From contig NZ_LR027601.1 in the NCBI RefSeq assembly GCF_900605495.1, positions 298,912 to 362,911 of the forward strand: 64,000 nt of DNA, read 5' to 3'. A model generated the notes under the pieces. The model was not told where the DNA came from, did not search any database, and worked only from the letters and a program-made list of their open reading frames with translations. The position numbers and the translations under genes are program-made. This DNA comes from Bacilliculturomica massiliensis (GTDB lineage: Bacteria > Bacillota > Clostridia > Peptostreptococcales > Anaerovoracaceae). Shown here piece by piece: positions 42,708 to 51,457 of this stretch (the first letter of the stretch is position 1; every line of letters begins with the position of its first letter).

Positions 42708-43247
42708 ATGAAAGATTTAAAGGGAACAAAAACGTTGGAAAATCTCATGATCGCGTTTGCGGGCGAATCCCAGGCGAGAAACAAGTATACCTTCTACGCT
42801 TCCAAAGCCAAGAAAGAAGGATATAACCAGATCTCCGACATTTTCCTGGAGACGGCAGGAAATGAGAAAGAGCATGCAGAGCTGTGGTTTAAGCTGGCCC
42901 ACGGAATCGGCACCACCGAGGAGAATCTCATCGACGCTGCCGAGGGTGAAAATTACGAGTGGACCGACATGTACAAGAACATGGCGGAAACTGCCAGAGA
43001 AGAAGGTTTCACAGCCATTGCGATCCAGATGGAAGGCGTTGCGGCCATCGAAAAGCTGCACGAAGAGAGATACAGAAAGCTGGCTGAGAACGTCAAGAAC
43101 AATAAAGTTTTTGAAAAGGACGAAGAGGTCGTCTGGATGTGCGCGAACTGCGGCCACACCTATGTTGGCAAGAAAGCGCTGGCCGTATGTCCGGTATGCG
43201 CTCATCCCCAGTCTTACATGAGAGTCAAGGACGAGAGCTGGAAGTAA
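42708..43247 (+). CDS. rbr: Rubrerythrin
   Basis: A 179-residue non-haem di-iron peroxidase that reduces hydrogen peroxide in anaerobes. The ferritin-like domain carries Glu ligands ([48 protein letters not shown]). The C-terminal rubredoxin domain has CANCGHTY and CPVCAHP. It starts after GGAGG, 76 nt downstream of perR, and is a natural target of that regulator. A dyad TTAG-N6-CTAA (~42658-42671) precedes it. Confidence 0.96.
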   Translation: MKDLKGTKTLENLMIAFAGESQARNKYTFYASKAKKEGYNQISDIFLETAGNEKEHAELWFKLAHGIGTTEENLIDAAEGENYEWTDMYKNMAETAREEGFTAIAIQMEGVAAIEKLHEERYRKLAENVKNNKVFEKDEEVVWMCANCGHTYVGKKALAVCPVCAHPQSYMRVKDESWK

Positions 43248-43320
43248 ACGGCGGTCGTTGGGCAAGACTGACTTTTCATGACCGGCAGCGGGCCGCCGCA
43301 GGCGGGCGGAAGCCGGCAGG

Positions 43321-43388
43321 CGCGGCAGCGGCGCTGGATCCATGCTGGCTCTTATACACCTCTGCGCGGCAGCGGCGCTGGATCTATG
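43321..43388. other. Sequencing-library artefact: Tn5 mosaic end inside a 24-bp duplication
   Basis: 43345-43363 matches the Tn5/Nextera mosaic end (CTGTCTCTTATACACATCT) at 17 of 19 positions. It is flanked by two copies of a 24-mer beginning CGCGGCAGCGGC (43321-43344 and 43365-43388; 23 of 24 identical), the first ending exactly where the mosaic end begins. This is the expected look of adapter read-through built into an assembly. The true genome probably has one copy and no mosaic end. Confidence 0.75.
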
Positions 43389-43414
43389 GGAGTACAAGTG
43401 AAAGTAATGTACAT

Positions 43415-43464
43415 AAAAAAATCCGCTTCGGCATGGCCTTATGGCTGTCCGGAGCGGATTTTTT
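43415..43464. terminator. Terminator after rubrerythrin
   Basis: A7TCCGCT with CGG pairs with CCGGAGCGGAT6 (43449-43464). A- and T-tracts are on both sides. The rest of the 43248-43600 spacer holds the artefact described above and the promoter region of the next gene. Confidence 0.88.
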
Positions 43465-43600
43465 GCTGTCTGCAGGGGGCAGGGGAAGAATCTGCCCATT
43501 GAACGATTTGACTTTTCTCTGTGCAAAAAAAATAGTATGATATACAAAACGGCAGAATCGGCCGCCGTTGGGAACCGCGGAAGAAAACAGGAGAAACAGC

Positions 43601-44800
43601 ATGGAATCAATCAAGAGATTATATAAGATAGGACGGGGGCCGTCCAGCTCCCACACCATGGGTCCCGACAGGGCAGCTTCCCTTTTTCGGGCGGAATACC
43701 CTCAGGCGGATGGGTATCGGGTGGTGCTGTACGGTTCGCTCTCGCAGACCGGCAAAGGGCATAAGACAGACGAGGCAGTGATCCGGGCGCTGGCGCCCGC
43801 TCCGGTGGAGGTGGTGTTCGACAAGGGAGGAACAGAGGGACTGCCCCACGAAAACACGATGGATTTCTTCGCCTTTCAGGGGAGTCGGGAGATCGGAAGG
43901 AGCCGGATCATGAGCGTGGGCGGCGGAGAGATCGTGGTGGAGGGAAAACCGCAGTACGCGCCGGAACACATTTACAGGGAAAAGAGCTTTGCGGAGATCG
44001 CGGAGTACTGTTACGCCAAGGGGATCCGCATCAGCGATTATGTGGAAGAGAATGAGGATGAAGATCTCTGGGATTATCTGATGGAAGTGTGGGTGACCAT
44101 GAAAAGCTGCATCGGCGAAGGGCTGACTGCGGCGGGAATACTGGACGGCGGACTGAACGTGGAGCGGAAAGCCCGGGTGCTGTTCAATCAGCGGCACATC
44201 GACGAGAGCGATACGACCCGGGAGAACCGGCTGATCTGCGCCTACGCCTTTGCCGCCAGTGAGCAGAACGCGGGGGGCGGGATCGTCGTCACCGCGCCTA
44301 CCTGCGGCGCCTGCGCAGTGGTTCCCAGCGTGCTTAAATACATGCAGGAGAAAAAAGGATTCTCAGACAGGCAGATCCTGCGGGCGCTGGCCACGGCGGG
44401 AATCATCGGCACGCTGGTCAAGACGAACGCATCCATCAGCGGGGCGGAGTGCGGCTGTCAGGCGGAGATCGGAACGGCCTGCTCCATGGCGGCTGCAGCT
44501 CTGGCGGAGCTGTTTGAGATGGGGATCGATCAGATCGAGTACGCCGCCGAGGTCTCCATGGAACACATGCTGGGTCTCACCTGCGATCCGATCTGCGGAC
44601 TGGTGCAGATACCCTGTATTGAGCGGAACTCCGTGGCGGCCATGCGCGCCATCAACGCGTTTTCTCTGGCAAATTTCCTCTCCAATACGCGAAAGATCTC
44701 CTTCGACACGGTGGTGGAGACCATGTACCGGACGGGAAAGGACATGTCGGACCGGTACCGGGAGACTTCCCGGGGCGGTCTGGCGGAGATCTACCGATAG
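43601..44800 (+). CDS. L-serine dehydratase, single-chain iron-sulfur type
   Basis: A 399-residue L-serine ammonia-lyase giving pyruvate and ammonia, with the beta-type domain (SSSHTMGPDRAA near residue 14) fused to the alpha-type domain. Cluster cysteines appear in APTCGACAVVP, SGAECGCQAEIG and LTCDPICGLVQIPC. The [4Fe-4S] enzyme is oxygen-sensitive and typical of anaerobes. Many Clostridia split it into sdaAA and sdaAB; here it is one chain. ATG 43601 follows CAGGAGAAACAGC. Convergent with the next gene. Confidence 0.92.
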   Translation: MESIKRLYKIGRGPSSSHTMGPDRAASLFRAEYPQADGYRVVLYGSLSQTGKGHKTDEAVIRALAPAPVEVVFDKGGTEGLPHENTMDFFAFQGSREIGRSRIMSVGGGEIVVEGKPQYAPEHIYREKSFAEIAEYCYAKGIRISDYVEENEDEDLWDYLMEVWVTMKSCIGEGLTAAGILDGGLNVERKARVLFNQRHIDESDTTRENRLICAYAFAASEQNAGGGIVVTAPTCGACAVVPSVLKYMQEKKGFSDRQILRALATAGIIGTLVKTNASISGAECGCQAEIGTACSMAAAALAELFEMGIDQIEYAAEVSMEHMLGLTCDPICGLVQIPCIERNSVAAMRAINAFSLANFLSNTRKISFDTVVETMYRTGKDMSDRYRETSRGGLAEIYR

Positions 44801-44916
44801 CTGTTCCGGCCGGCGCCTTTTCATCCACATGGGGCGGGAACAGGGCTGGGCAGTCAGACCGGATCAGGAGCCCCGCCGGGATCCCGATACGGATCCGCAG
44901 CAGGGACTCTGTGCTT

Positions 44917-46059
44917 TTAGACTTCAGGCGGGTCCGTCCCCGGCAGCTCCACGCGAAATTCTACGCCGCCTTCCGGCAGATTGCGGGCGGAGACGGAACC
45001 ACGGTGAAGCGCGACGATTTTGCTCACCATAGACAGCCCCAGCCCGTTTCCCACGGCGGAGCGGGAGGGGTCGTCCTGATAAAATTTTTCGAAGATGCGG
45101 GCCAGTCCTTTTTCACTGATGTGGGGACCGGTATTTGTTATGAGTATGATCACACCGCCTGACTGCGGCTGCAGTTTGACGGAGATCTGTCCCTTTTCAG
45201 GCGTAAATTTAACGGCGTTGTCCAGCAGATTCAGCCAGACCTGACTCAGCAGATTTTGGCTGCCGCAATAGTTGCAGTCCTCCATGTCCACTTCAAATTC
45301 CAGGTCCTTGGCTTCCCACTTGGGCTGCAGAATGAGAATGATGCGGCGGATCTGTTCACTGAGACCGAAGGTGACGGCGTCGGAGATGATTTTCTGGTTT
45401 TCCAGTCTGGAAAGGTTCAGAACACTGGTGGACAGGTCGGAAAGCCGTTCGGATTCGCTGATGATAATATTCAGATATTCTTCCCGTTCCTCCTCCGTGA
45501 GACCGGGATTTTTTAGAATGCGGGCGAATCCGCGGATGGAGGCGATGGGAGTTTTGAATTCGTGGGAGAAGTTGTTGATAAAATCTCCCCTCAGTATTTC
45601 CAGACCCTGCAGCTCTTCGGCCATGGCATTGAAACTTCTGCAGAGCTCGTCCAGCTCTCCGCCGCTGTTTCGGACTTCCAGCCTGGTGCTGAAATTGCCG
45701 CCGGCTACCTCGCGCATGGCGTATATGACGCGGTGCAGGGGACGGAGGGGAAAGCGGCCGAAGAGCAGAGAGATGACGGTGCCCACCACGGTGCTGAGCA
45801 CGGCGATCATGATGATGACGCCGGGAAAGGCCGGCGGAGCCGGCTGGCTGATGATCCCCAGGTGGAGCAGCGTGAGGACCGTAAGGCCCATGATAAACAT
45901 GGTAGCGGATATGACGACGAATATGACCGCGGACAGCATGATCTGAAGGCTGACGCCCCCGGGCTTGCGCGGCATATCGTTGGATCTGAAACCGTGGGAG
46001 ACCGGGGCGTCCGCGGGTTCGTTCACGTATTCCGCTTCCGCGTTTTTGTCTCTTTTCAT
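44917..46059 (-). CDS. Sensor histidine kinase next to RND pump
   Basis: A 380-residue membrane sensor. Two helices (~40-66 and ~79-100) frame a very short outside loop, so it may sense within the membrane. A HAMP domain follows (~100-152). Then come NNFSHEFKTPIAS with His166, the N-box (LLSQVWLNLLDNAVKFT), and GNGLGLSM. It lies 40 bp behind its response regulator in one operon, divergent from the RND efflux genes. The architecture matches small intramembrane-sensing kinases. Confidence 0.93.
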   Translation of the reverse strand: MKRDKNAEAEYVNEPADAPVSHGFRSNDMPRKPGGVSLQIMLSAVIFVVISATMFIMGLTVLTLLHLGIISQPAPPAFPGVIIMIAVLSTVVGTVISLLFGRFPLRPLHRVIYAMREVAGGNFSTRLEVRNSGGELDELCRSFNAMAEELQGLEILRGDFINNFSHEFKTPIASIRGFARILKNPGLTEEEREEYLNIIISESERLSDLSTSVLNLSRLENQKIISDAVTFGLSEQIRRIILILQPKWEAKDLEFEVDMEDCNYCGSQNLLSQVWLNLLDNAVKFTPEKGQISVKLQPQSGGVIILITNTGPHISEKGLARIFEKFYQDDPSRSAVGNGLGLSMVSKIVALHRGSVSARNLPEGGVEFRVELPGTDPPEV

Positions 46060-46098
46060 CTTTGTTCTCCTTCTGATTCTGACTTGCTGCCCCTGGGT

Positions 46099-46773
46099 CT
46101 ATGCTTTTCTGACTGCTTTATAGCCAAGTCCGCGCACGGTCACCAGTTCGAACTCGGGGCAGTCCTCAAAGCGCTTGCGGAGCCGGTTGATATGTACGTT
46201 GACGGTAGCGTCGCCGCTCTCTGAGTCCATTCCCCATATTTCATCCATGAGCTGAAGTCGGGTAAAGATCTTGTCCGGGTAAGAGAGAAGTTTGTAAAGA
46301 AGGTAGAATTCTTTCTGGGGGAGGGTCTGCTTTTCTTCGCCCCATGCCACTGTAAGGGAATCGTAGTACAGCGTCAGGCTGCCGATGCTGAGCTTATTTT
46401 CAGCCGCGATGTGGGACCGGCGCAGGAGCGCTTTGATGCGCAGCAGCATTTCTTCTTCATCTACGGGTTTTGTCATGTAGTCGTCCGTTCCCATGAGAAA
46501 ACCGGTTTTCATATCCTGGGGCAGCTGCTTTGCCGTTACCATTAAGATCGGAATAAAATTATCGGCGCTCCGCAGTTCCTTCGTAAAGCTGTAGCCGTTC
46601 ATCCGCGGCATCATCACATCCAGCACGATGAGGTCGATATGCTGATGGTCCAGCAGTTCCAGGGCCTCCATGCCGTCCGCGGCAGTGCTGACCTGATAGC
46701 CGTTTTGTTCGAGGACTGCCGCCATCAGGCGCCTCGTATTTTTGTCGTCTTCCACGACCATGATGCGTGACAT
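46099..46773 (-). CDS. OmpR-type response regulator next to RND pump
   Basis: A 224-residue response regulator: receiver with VVEDD, Asp52 (LIVLDVMMP), TAK and TKPVD; OmpR winged helix ending VNVHINRLRKRFEDCPEFELVTVRGLGYK. Start at 46773 after AGGAGG; the frame is open further upstream but without a ribosome site. Divergent from the RND pair; the spacer has two GATAAAC direct repeats one helical turn apart, a plausible binding site. Confidence 0.94.
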   Translation of the reverse strand: MSRIMVVEDDKNTRRLMAAVLEQNGYQVSTAADGMEALELLDHQHIDLIVLDVMMPRMNGYSFTKELRSADNFIPILMVTAKQLPQDMKTGFLMGTDDYMTKPVDEEEMLLRIKALLRRSHIAAENKLSIGSLTLYYDSLTVAWGEEKQTLPQKEFYLLYKLLSYPDKIFTRLQLMDEIWGMDSESGDATVNVHINRLRKRFEDCPEFELVTVRGLGYKAVRKA

Positions 46774-46867
46774 GTGTTTTCCTCCTGTCCGGTCTGCCGG
46801 CAGTCTGTGAAACGGCCGCAGGGATCCGTTCCGTACCGCCTGTGTTTTTCTATTATTGTACCATAAA

Positions 46868-46885
46868 GATAAACGGAAGATAAAC
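46868..46885 (+). promoter_or_regulatory. Direct repeats, candidate response-regulator site
   Basis: GATAAAC occurs at 46868-46874 and 46879-46885, 11 bp apart, between the regulator gene and the RND genes. A further TTTATC/TAAACTG pair lies at ~46928-46950. OmpR-family regulators bind such tandem repeats. Confidence 0.45.
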
Positions 46886-47006
46886 TGACGGAAAAAAAGT
46901 ATGGCGCAGGCGTCCGGGTTTATTTTTAGTTTATCAACCTGCCGTAAACTGAATGAACTCAACGGAGGAAAGAAGAGGAAGAAACGAAAGGCAGGTATTG
47001 ATCAGG

Positions 47007-48110
47007 ATGGAAAAGAAGATAAAATCGGGGCTGAGATCAAAGAAGGCGAAGGCGGCGCTGGCGGCCGTCATATTGCTGGTGCTGATCGCAGCCATCGTTC
47101 CGAGGTTTTCAAGGGGAGCGGAAAAAACGCCGGAGCAGGGGAATACAGTGCCCGTGGTGGAGGTACAGACGCCGCAGAGCGGAGTGATCCGCAATTCTGA
47201 CGAGCTGATCGGCACCGTCGAACCCAGAGAATCGGCTTATGTTTATCCTCAGATCAGCGGCGAGCTGCTGAGCGTGGAAGTCAGGGCTGGAGACTATGTG
47301 GACGCGGGGCAGGTGCTCTGCACCATCGAGAATAACAATCAGCACACGGCAAAATCCAGTGTGGATACTGCCAGAGTCAACCTGGAGGATGCAAAAAGCA
47401 ATCTGGAACGGATTCAACTGCTCTATGAAAACGGCGGGGTGTCCCTTGAAAGTTATGAACAGGCTCAGTCTGGATATAAGTCGGCGCAGATCCAGTACGA
47501 CTCCGCCGTGAGCACATACGGCGATCAGGTGGCTTACAGCCAGATCACGGCGCCTATCAGCGGAAGAGTGGAGAGTTTTGATGTAAAAGCCCACGATAAT
47601 GTAAATGCGCAGACTCAGATCTGTGTCATCGCAGGCGGAGAAGAGAGGATCGTAAAATTTTCCGCCACGGAGACTGTGGCCGGCACCCTGTCCGCAGGGG
47701 ATTATGTAAAGGTGGAGAAGAACGGCGCTGCTTACGATGCTGTGATCTCGGAGATCAGCACGATGGTAAATAATGAGACGGGACTTTTTGAGATCGAGGC
47801 AGATGTGATCAAGGGAACGGGGCTGGCCACCAACGCGTCTGTCAAGGTGACGCTGGTATCGGAGGAATCTTCCGGCGGTCTGATCATTCCCATTGAGGCG
47901 GTGTACTATGACGGCGGGAATGCTTACGTTTATACATATCGGGACGGTTTTGCCGAAAAGGTATTTGTGGAAACGGGACTGAACAGCGAGGACAGCGTGG
48001 AGATCACCTCTGGCCTGACCGCGTCTGATCAGGTGATCGTGACCTGGGCTTCATCGCTGCGGGACGGCGCCGCCGTAAAGATCGGGCAGAACGGAGGCGC
48101 GGAAGAATAA
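47007..48110 (+). CDS. RND efflux periplasmic-adaptor-type (HlyD/MFP) subunit
   Basis: A 367-residue membrane-fusion protein. One N-terminal anchor helix (ALAAVILLVLIAAIV) is followed by a lipoyl-like domain (YPQISGELLSVEVRAGDYVDAGQVLCTIE), a coiled-coil hairpin (~100-160), a second lipoyl half (APISGRVESFDVKAHDNVNAQTQICVI) and beta-barrel. It links to the RND transporter encoded 1 nt downstream. Start choice: ATG 47007 gives a short basic leader before the anchor; ATG 46953 is possible but less well placed. Monoderm Clostridia carry such pumps, although the outer channel is absent. Confidence 0.9.
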   Translation: MEKKIKSGLRSKKAKAALAAVILLVLIAAIVPRFSRGAEKTPEQGNTVPVVEVQTPQSGVIRNSDELIGTVEPRESAYVYPQISGELLSVEVRAGDYVDAGQVLCTIENNNQHTAKSSVDTARVNLEDAKSNLERIQLLYENGGVSLESYEQAQSGYKSAQIQYDSAVSTYGDQVAYSQITAPISGRVESFDVKAHDNVNAQTQICVIAGGEERIVKFSATETVAGTLSAGDYVKVEKNGAAYDAVISEISTMVNNETGLFEIEADVIKGTGLATNASVKVTLVSEESSGGLIIPIEAVYYDGGNAYVYTYRDGFAEKVFVETGLNSEDSVEITSGLTASDQVIVTWASSLRDGAAVKIGQNGGAEE

Positions 48111-48111
48111 G

Positions 48112-51100
48112 ATGGATTTTACGAGGACCATATTAAAACGCCCGGTGACCATTGCCATGGCGGTGCTCTGCCTGCTCTATTTTGGAATTTCTTCCGTCAT
48201 GTCCATGAAGCAGGAACTGACGCCGGAGATGGAAATGCCCATGCTCATCGTGGCCACAGTGTACGCCGGAGCCGGTCCGGAAGACGTGACGGAGCTGGTC
48301 ACAAAGCCCATCGAGGATTCCGCCGGAACGCTGACCGGCGTAAAATCGGTCACATCCACTTCAAGCGACGGCTCATCCGTGGTGCTGCTGCAATATGAGT
48401 ACGGAACGGATACCGACAAGGCGTACGACGATCTGAAAAAGAAGATCGACACCCTGTCTGCGGCAGAGCTGCCCGATGACGCCGGCGATCCCATGATCAT
48501 CGAGATGAATATGAACGATACGGCGGTGCTGCAGCTGGTAGCAGACAATAAGGCGGTGTCCAATCTCTACAACTATGTGGATGAAAACGTTACGTCAGAG
48601 CTGGAGAAGCTTTCTTCCGTGGCGGAGGTGAACGTCACGGGCGGTCAGAAAGAGTACATCAGCATCAGCCTTCAGCGGGAAAAACTGGAACAGTACGGGC
48701 TGGACATGAGCGCGGTGGCAAACGCCGTGGCCGCGGCCGACCTGTCCTATCCGGCGGGGACAGTGCGCGTGGGAGATCAGGATCTCTCCGTCACCACATC
48801 GTCTGAATACGGCACGGTAGAGAGTCTGAAGCGGATCCCCATCAGCGCGGGCGGCGGGAACGTCATATATCTGAAGGATGTGGCTTCCATCCAGACCGCC
48901 CGGAAAGACGCGGACAGTATTGCCCGCTACAATGGAGAAGATACGATCTCCATCTCTGTAAAAAAACAACAGGAGAGCACGGCGCAGGATTGCTCCGCCG
49001 ATGTGAGGAAAGCCATCGGAAACCTGATGAAAGCCGACCCGGATCTGAATATCACTGTTGTCAGCGATACCAGTCAGGATATCTCTGATTCGCTGAAATC
49101 GGTGGCTGAGACCATGGTGCTGGCAGTGATCATATCCATGGTCGTCATTTTCCTGTTTTTCGGGGACTGGAAAGCGTCGCTTATCGTAGGCACATCCATT
49201 CCCATTTCGATCCTGACGGCTTTGATCCTGCTGAACTTCATGGGATTTTCCCTGAATATCATCACCATGGCGGCCATCGTCATGGGCGTGGGGATGATGG
49301 TCGACAATTCCATCGTGGTGCTGGAGAGCTGCTTCCGGGTCACCGATCTGGGAGAGCGGGACAGCATCGATTACGAGAAGGGGGCGCTGGATGGGACCGG
49401 CGCGGTGCGATCCTCGATCCTCGGCTCGACGCTGACTACTTGCGTGGTATTCCTGCCGCTGGCCTTCATCGCGGGAATGAGCGGGCAGATGTTCAAGCCT
49501 CTGGGCTATACGATCGTATTCTGTATGGCGGCCTCTCTGATTTCCGCTGTGACCATCGTACCGCTTTGCTACAAGCTGTACCGGCCGCTGGTAAATCTCA
49601 ATGCCCCCATGTACCGGCCCGTGGAGCGGCTGCAGGAGGGTTACCGCAGGCTGATGCGGGTGCTGCTGCCGAAGAAAAAGACCGTCATAGGCGCTTCGGT
49701 GGCGCTGCTGATCTGCGCTTTAGCTCTGGCGACGCAGCTGGGCTTTGAACTGATCCCTTCCGACGATACGGGCACGGTCAATGTGACTGTAGATCTGAAA
49801 CCGGGACTATCGGTGGAAAAAGCTGATCAGGTACTGGAACAAGTGGAAAAAATAATAGCCGGCGATCCGGATCTGGAAGACTATCTGGTCAGTTACGGAG
49901 GCAGCGGCCTGAGCCTGGGCAGCGGGAATTCGGCTTCCGTCACCGCGTATCTGAAAGACGACCGGAAACGTGATACGGAGGATGTGGCGGATGAGTGGGA
50001 ACGGGAGCTTTCAGGACTCAGCAACTGCACCGTCACCGCGGAATCCGGATCTTCCATGAGCATGATGTCCGGCGGAAACGACTATGAACTGATCCTGCGG
50101 GGCACGCAGTACGACGATTTGAAAGAATGTTCCGATCAGATCGTGGAGGAACTTTATCAGCGCAGCGAATTGTCCAATGTCCACTCTTCGCTGGAAAACG
50201 CGGCGTCCGTCATCGATATCAAGGTGGACGCCGTGATGGCGGCGGCCGAGGGAATGTCCCCCGCGCAGGTTGGAAAAGCCGTCAGCCAGATGGTGGGCGG
50301 CACGGAAGCGATGACCATGGACGTGGACGGCGACGAGTTCAGCGTTATGGTGGAGTATCCGGAGGATGCCTATGATACGCTGGAGAAGATCCGATCCGCC
50401 ACCCTGTCCACCGGCAGCGGAAGCAGAGCGGCACTGCGGGATATCGCGGACATCGTCTACAAGGACAGCCCGTCCTCCATCGCACGCACGGATAAAGAAT
50501 ATGAGGTGACGGTCACCGCGCAGTTCGCAGGCAAAGTGAAGGACGCCCGGCGGCTCAGCGCGGAGATCCAGAAAGAAACGGTAGAGCCGAGGCTCGCCAA
50601 CGGGATCACCGTAGCCGCAAACTCCACAGACGAATCGATGAACGAAGAGTTTGCCAGCCTGTTTCAGGCCATCTTCACAGCGGTCTTCCTGCTTTTCGCC
50701 GTCATGGCGGCGCAGTTTGAATCGCCGCGCTTCTCCATCATGGTCATGACGACCATACCCTTCAGCCTGATCGGCGCTTTCGGACTGATGTTTCTGCTGG
50801 GGGTCACCGTCAGCATGACCTCCCTTCTGGGGTTCATGATGCTGATCGGAACAGTGGTAAATAACGGAATACTGTATATAGATACGGTAAATCAGATGCG
50901 CTGCACCATGGACCTGAACACTGCTCTGGTCGAGGCGGGCGCACTGAGACTGAGGCCCATTCTGATGACAACGCTCACTACAGTCATCTCCATGGTGCCC
51001 ATGATGCTGTCCACCGACGGAAGCGCCAGCATGACCAGCGGCATCGCCGTGGTAAACGTGGGCGGTCTGATCGCCGGCACTGTACTGGCCCTGCTCATGC

Positions 51101-51171
51101 TGCCCGCGTACTACGCCGTAGTATGCAAAAAGGACAAGAAAAGAGATACGGCAGAGATCCTGCAGGAGTAA
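48112..51171 (+). CDS. RND-family efflux permease (AcrB/MMPL-like)
   Basis: A 1019-residue inner-membrane exporter with twelve expected helices and the duplicated RND layout. It has an N-terminal helix (RPVTIAMAVLCLLYFGISSV), a large outside loop, and motif region MAAIVMGVGMMVDNSIVVLE near residue 390-405 with proton-relay Asp. The second half repeats it (MLIGTVVNNGILYIDTVNQM). It starts right after the adaptor stop. It probably exports drugs or lipids under the divergent two-component system. A terminator follows at 51206-51251. Confidence 0.95.
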   Translation: MDFTRTILKRPVTIAMAVLCLLYFGISSVMSMKQELTPEMEMPMLIVATVYAGAGPEDVTELVTKPIEDSAGTLTGVKSVTSTSSDGSSVVLLQYEYGTDTDKAYDDLKKKIDTLSAAELPDDAGDPMIIEMNMNDTAVLQLVADNKAVSNLYNYVDENVTSELEKLSSVAEVNVTGGQKEYISISLQREKLEQYGLDMSAVANAVAAADLSYPAGTVRVGDQDLSVTTSSEYGTVESLKRIPISAGGGNVIYLKDVASIQTARKDADSIARYNGEDTISISVKKQQESTAQDCSADVRKAIGNLMKADPDLNITVVSDTSQDISDSLKSVAETMVLAVIISMVVIFLFFGDWKASLIVGTSIPISILTALILLNFMGFSLNIITMAAIVMGVGMMVDNSIVVLESCFRVTDLGERDSIDYEKGALDGTGAVRSSILGSTLTTCVVFLPLAFIAGMSGQMFKPLGYTIVFCMAASLISAVTIVPLCYKLYRPLVNLNAPMYRPVERLQEGYRRLMRVLLPKKKTVIGASVALLICALALATQLGFELIPSDDTGTVNVTVDLKPGLSVEKADQVLEQVEKIIAGDPDLEDYLVSYGGSGLSLGSGNSASVTAYLKDDRKRDTEDVADEWERELSGLSNCTVTAESGSSMSMMSGGNDYELILRGTQYDDLKECSDQIVEELYQRSELSNVHSSLENAASVIDIKVDAVMAAAEGMSPAQVGKAVSQMVGGTEAMTMDVDGDEFSVMVEYPEDAYDTLEKIRSATLSTGSGSRAALRDIADIVYKDSPSSIARTDKEYEVTVTAQFAGKVKDARRLSAEIQKETVEPRLANGITVAANSTDESMNEEFASLFQAIFTAVFLLFAVMAAQFESPRFSIMVMTTIPFSLIGAFGLMFLLGVTVSMTSLLGFMMLIGTVVNNGILYIDTVNQMRCTMDLNTALVEAGALRLRPILMTTLTTVISMVPMMLSTDGSASMTSGIAVVNVGGLIAGTVLALLMLPAYYAVVCKKDKKRDTAEILQE

Positions 51172-51205
51172 AATAAGATAATTACATTCAAATTCCTTTG
51201 ATATG

Positions 51206-51251
51206 GGCGAGGGACGGACGGCTTTAGCCGGCTGTCCTTCGCCGTTTTTTT
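51206..51251 (+). terminator. Terminator of the RND operon
   Basis: GGCGAGGGAC pairs with GTCCTTCGCC, with an inner CGGC/GCCG stem, followed by T7. Confidence 0.85.
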
Positions 51252-51457
51252 GGGGCCTGGAAACCGGCAGGCGTAAGGATGGGCACGCCAGCTTTTGTAT
51301 GGCATTTTGCGGTCCGTTGTGATAAAATATATGGGCACGTCCCACAGGACCTGCCGGCCGCGGCGCGGCGCTGTCCGCAAGAGACAGCCCATCCATATTC
51401 GGCGAATGTGAAGGAACGCCGTGGCTGCATTTATAAAAGGAAGAGGAAACGACGAGC

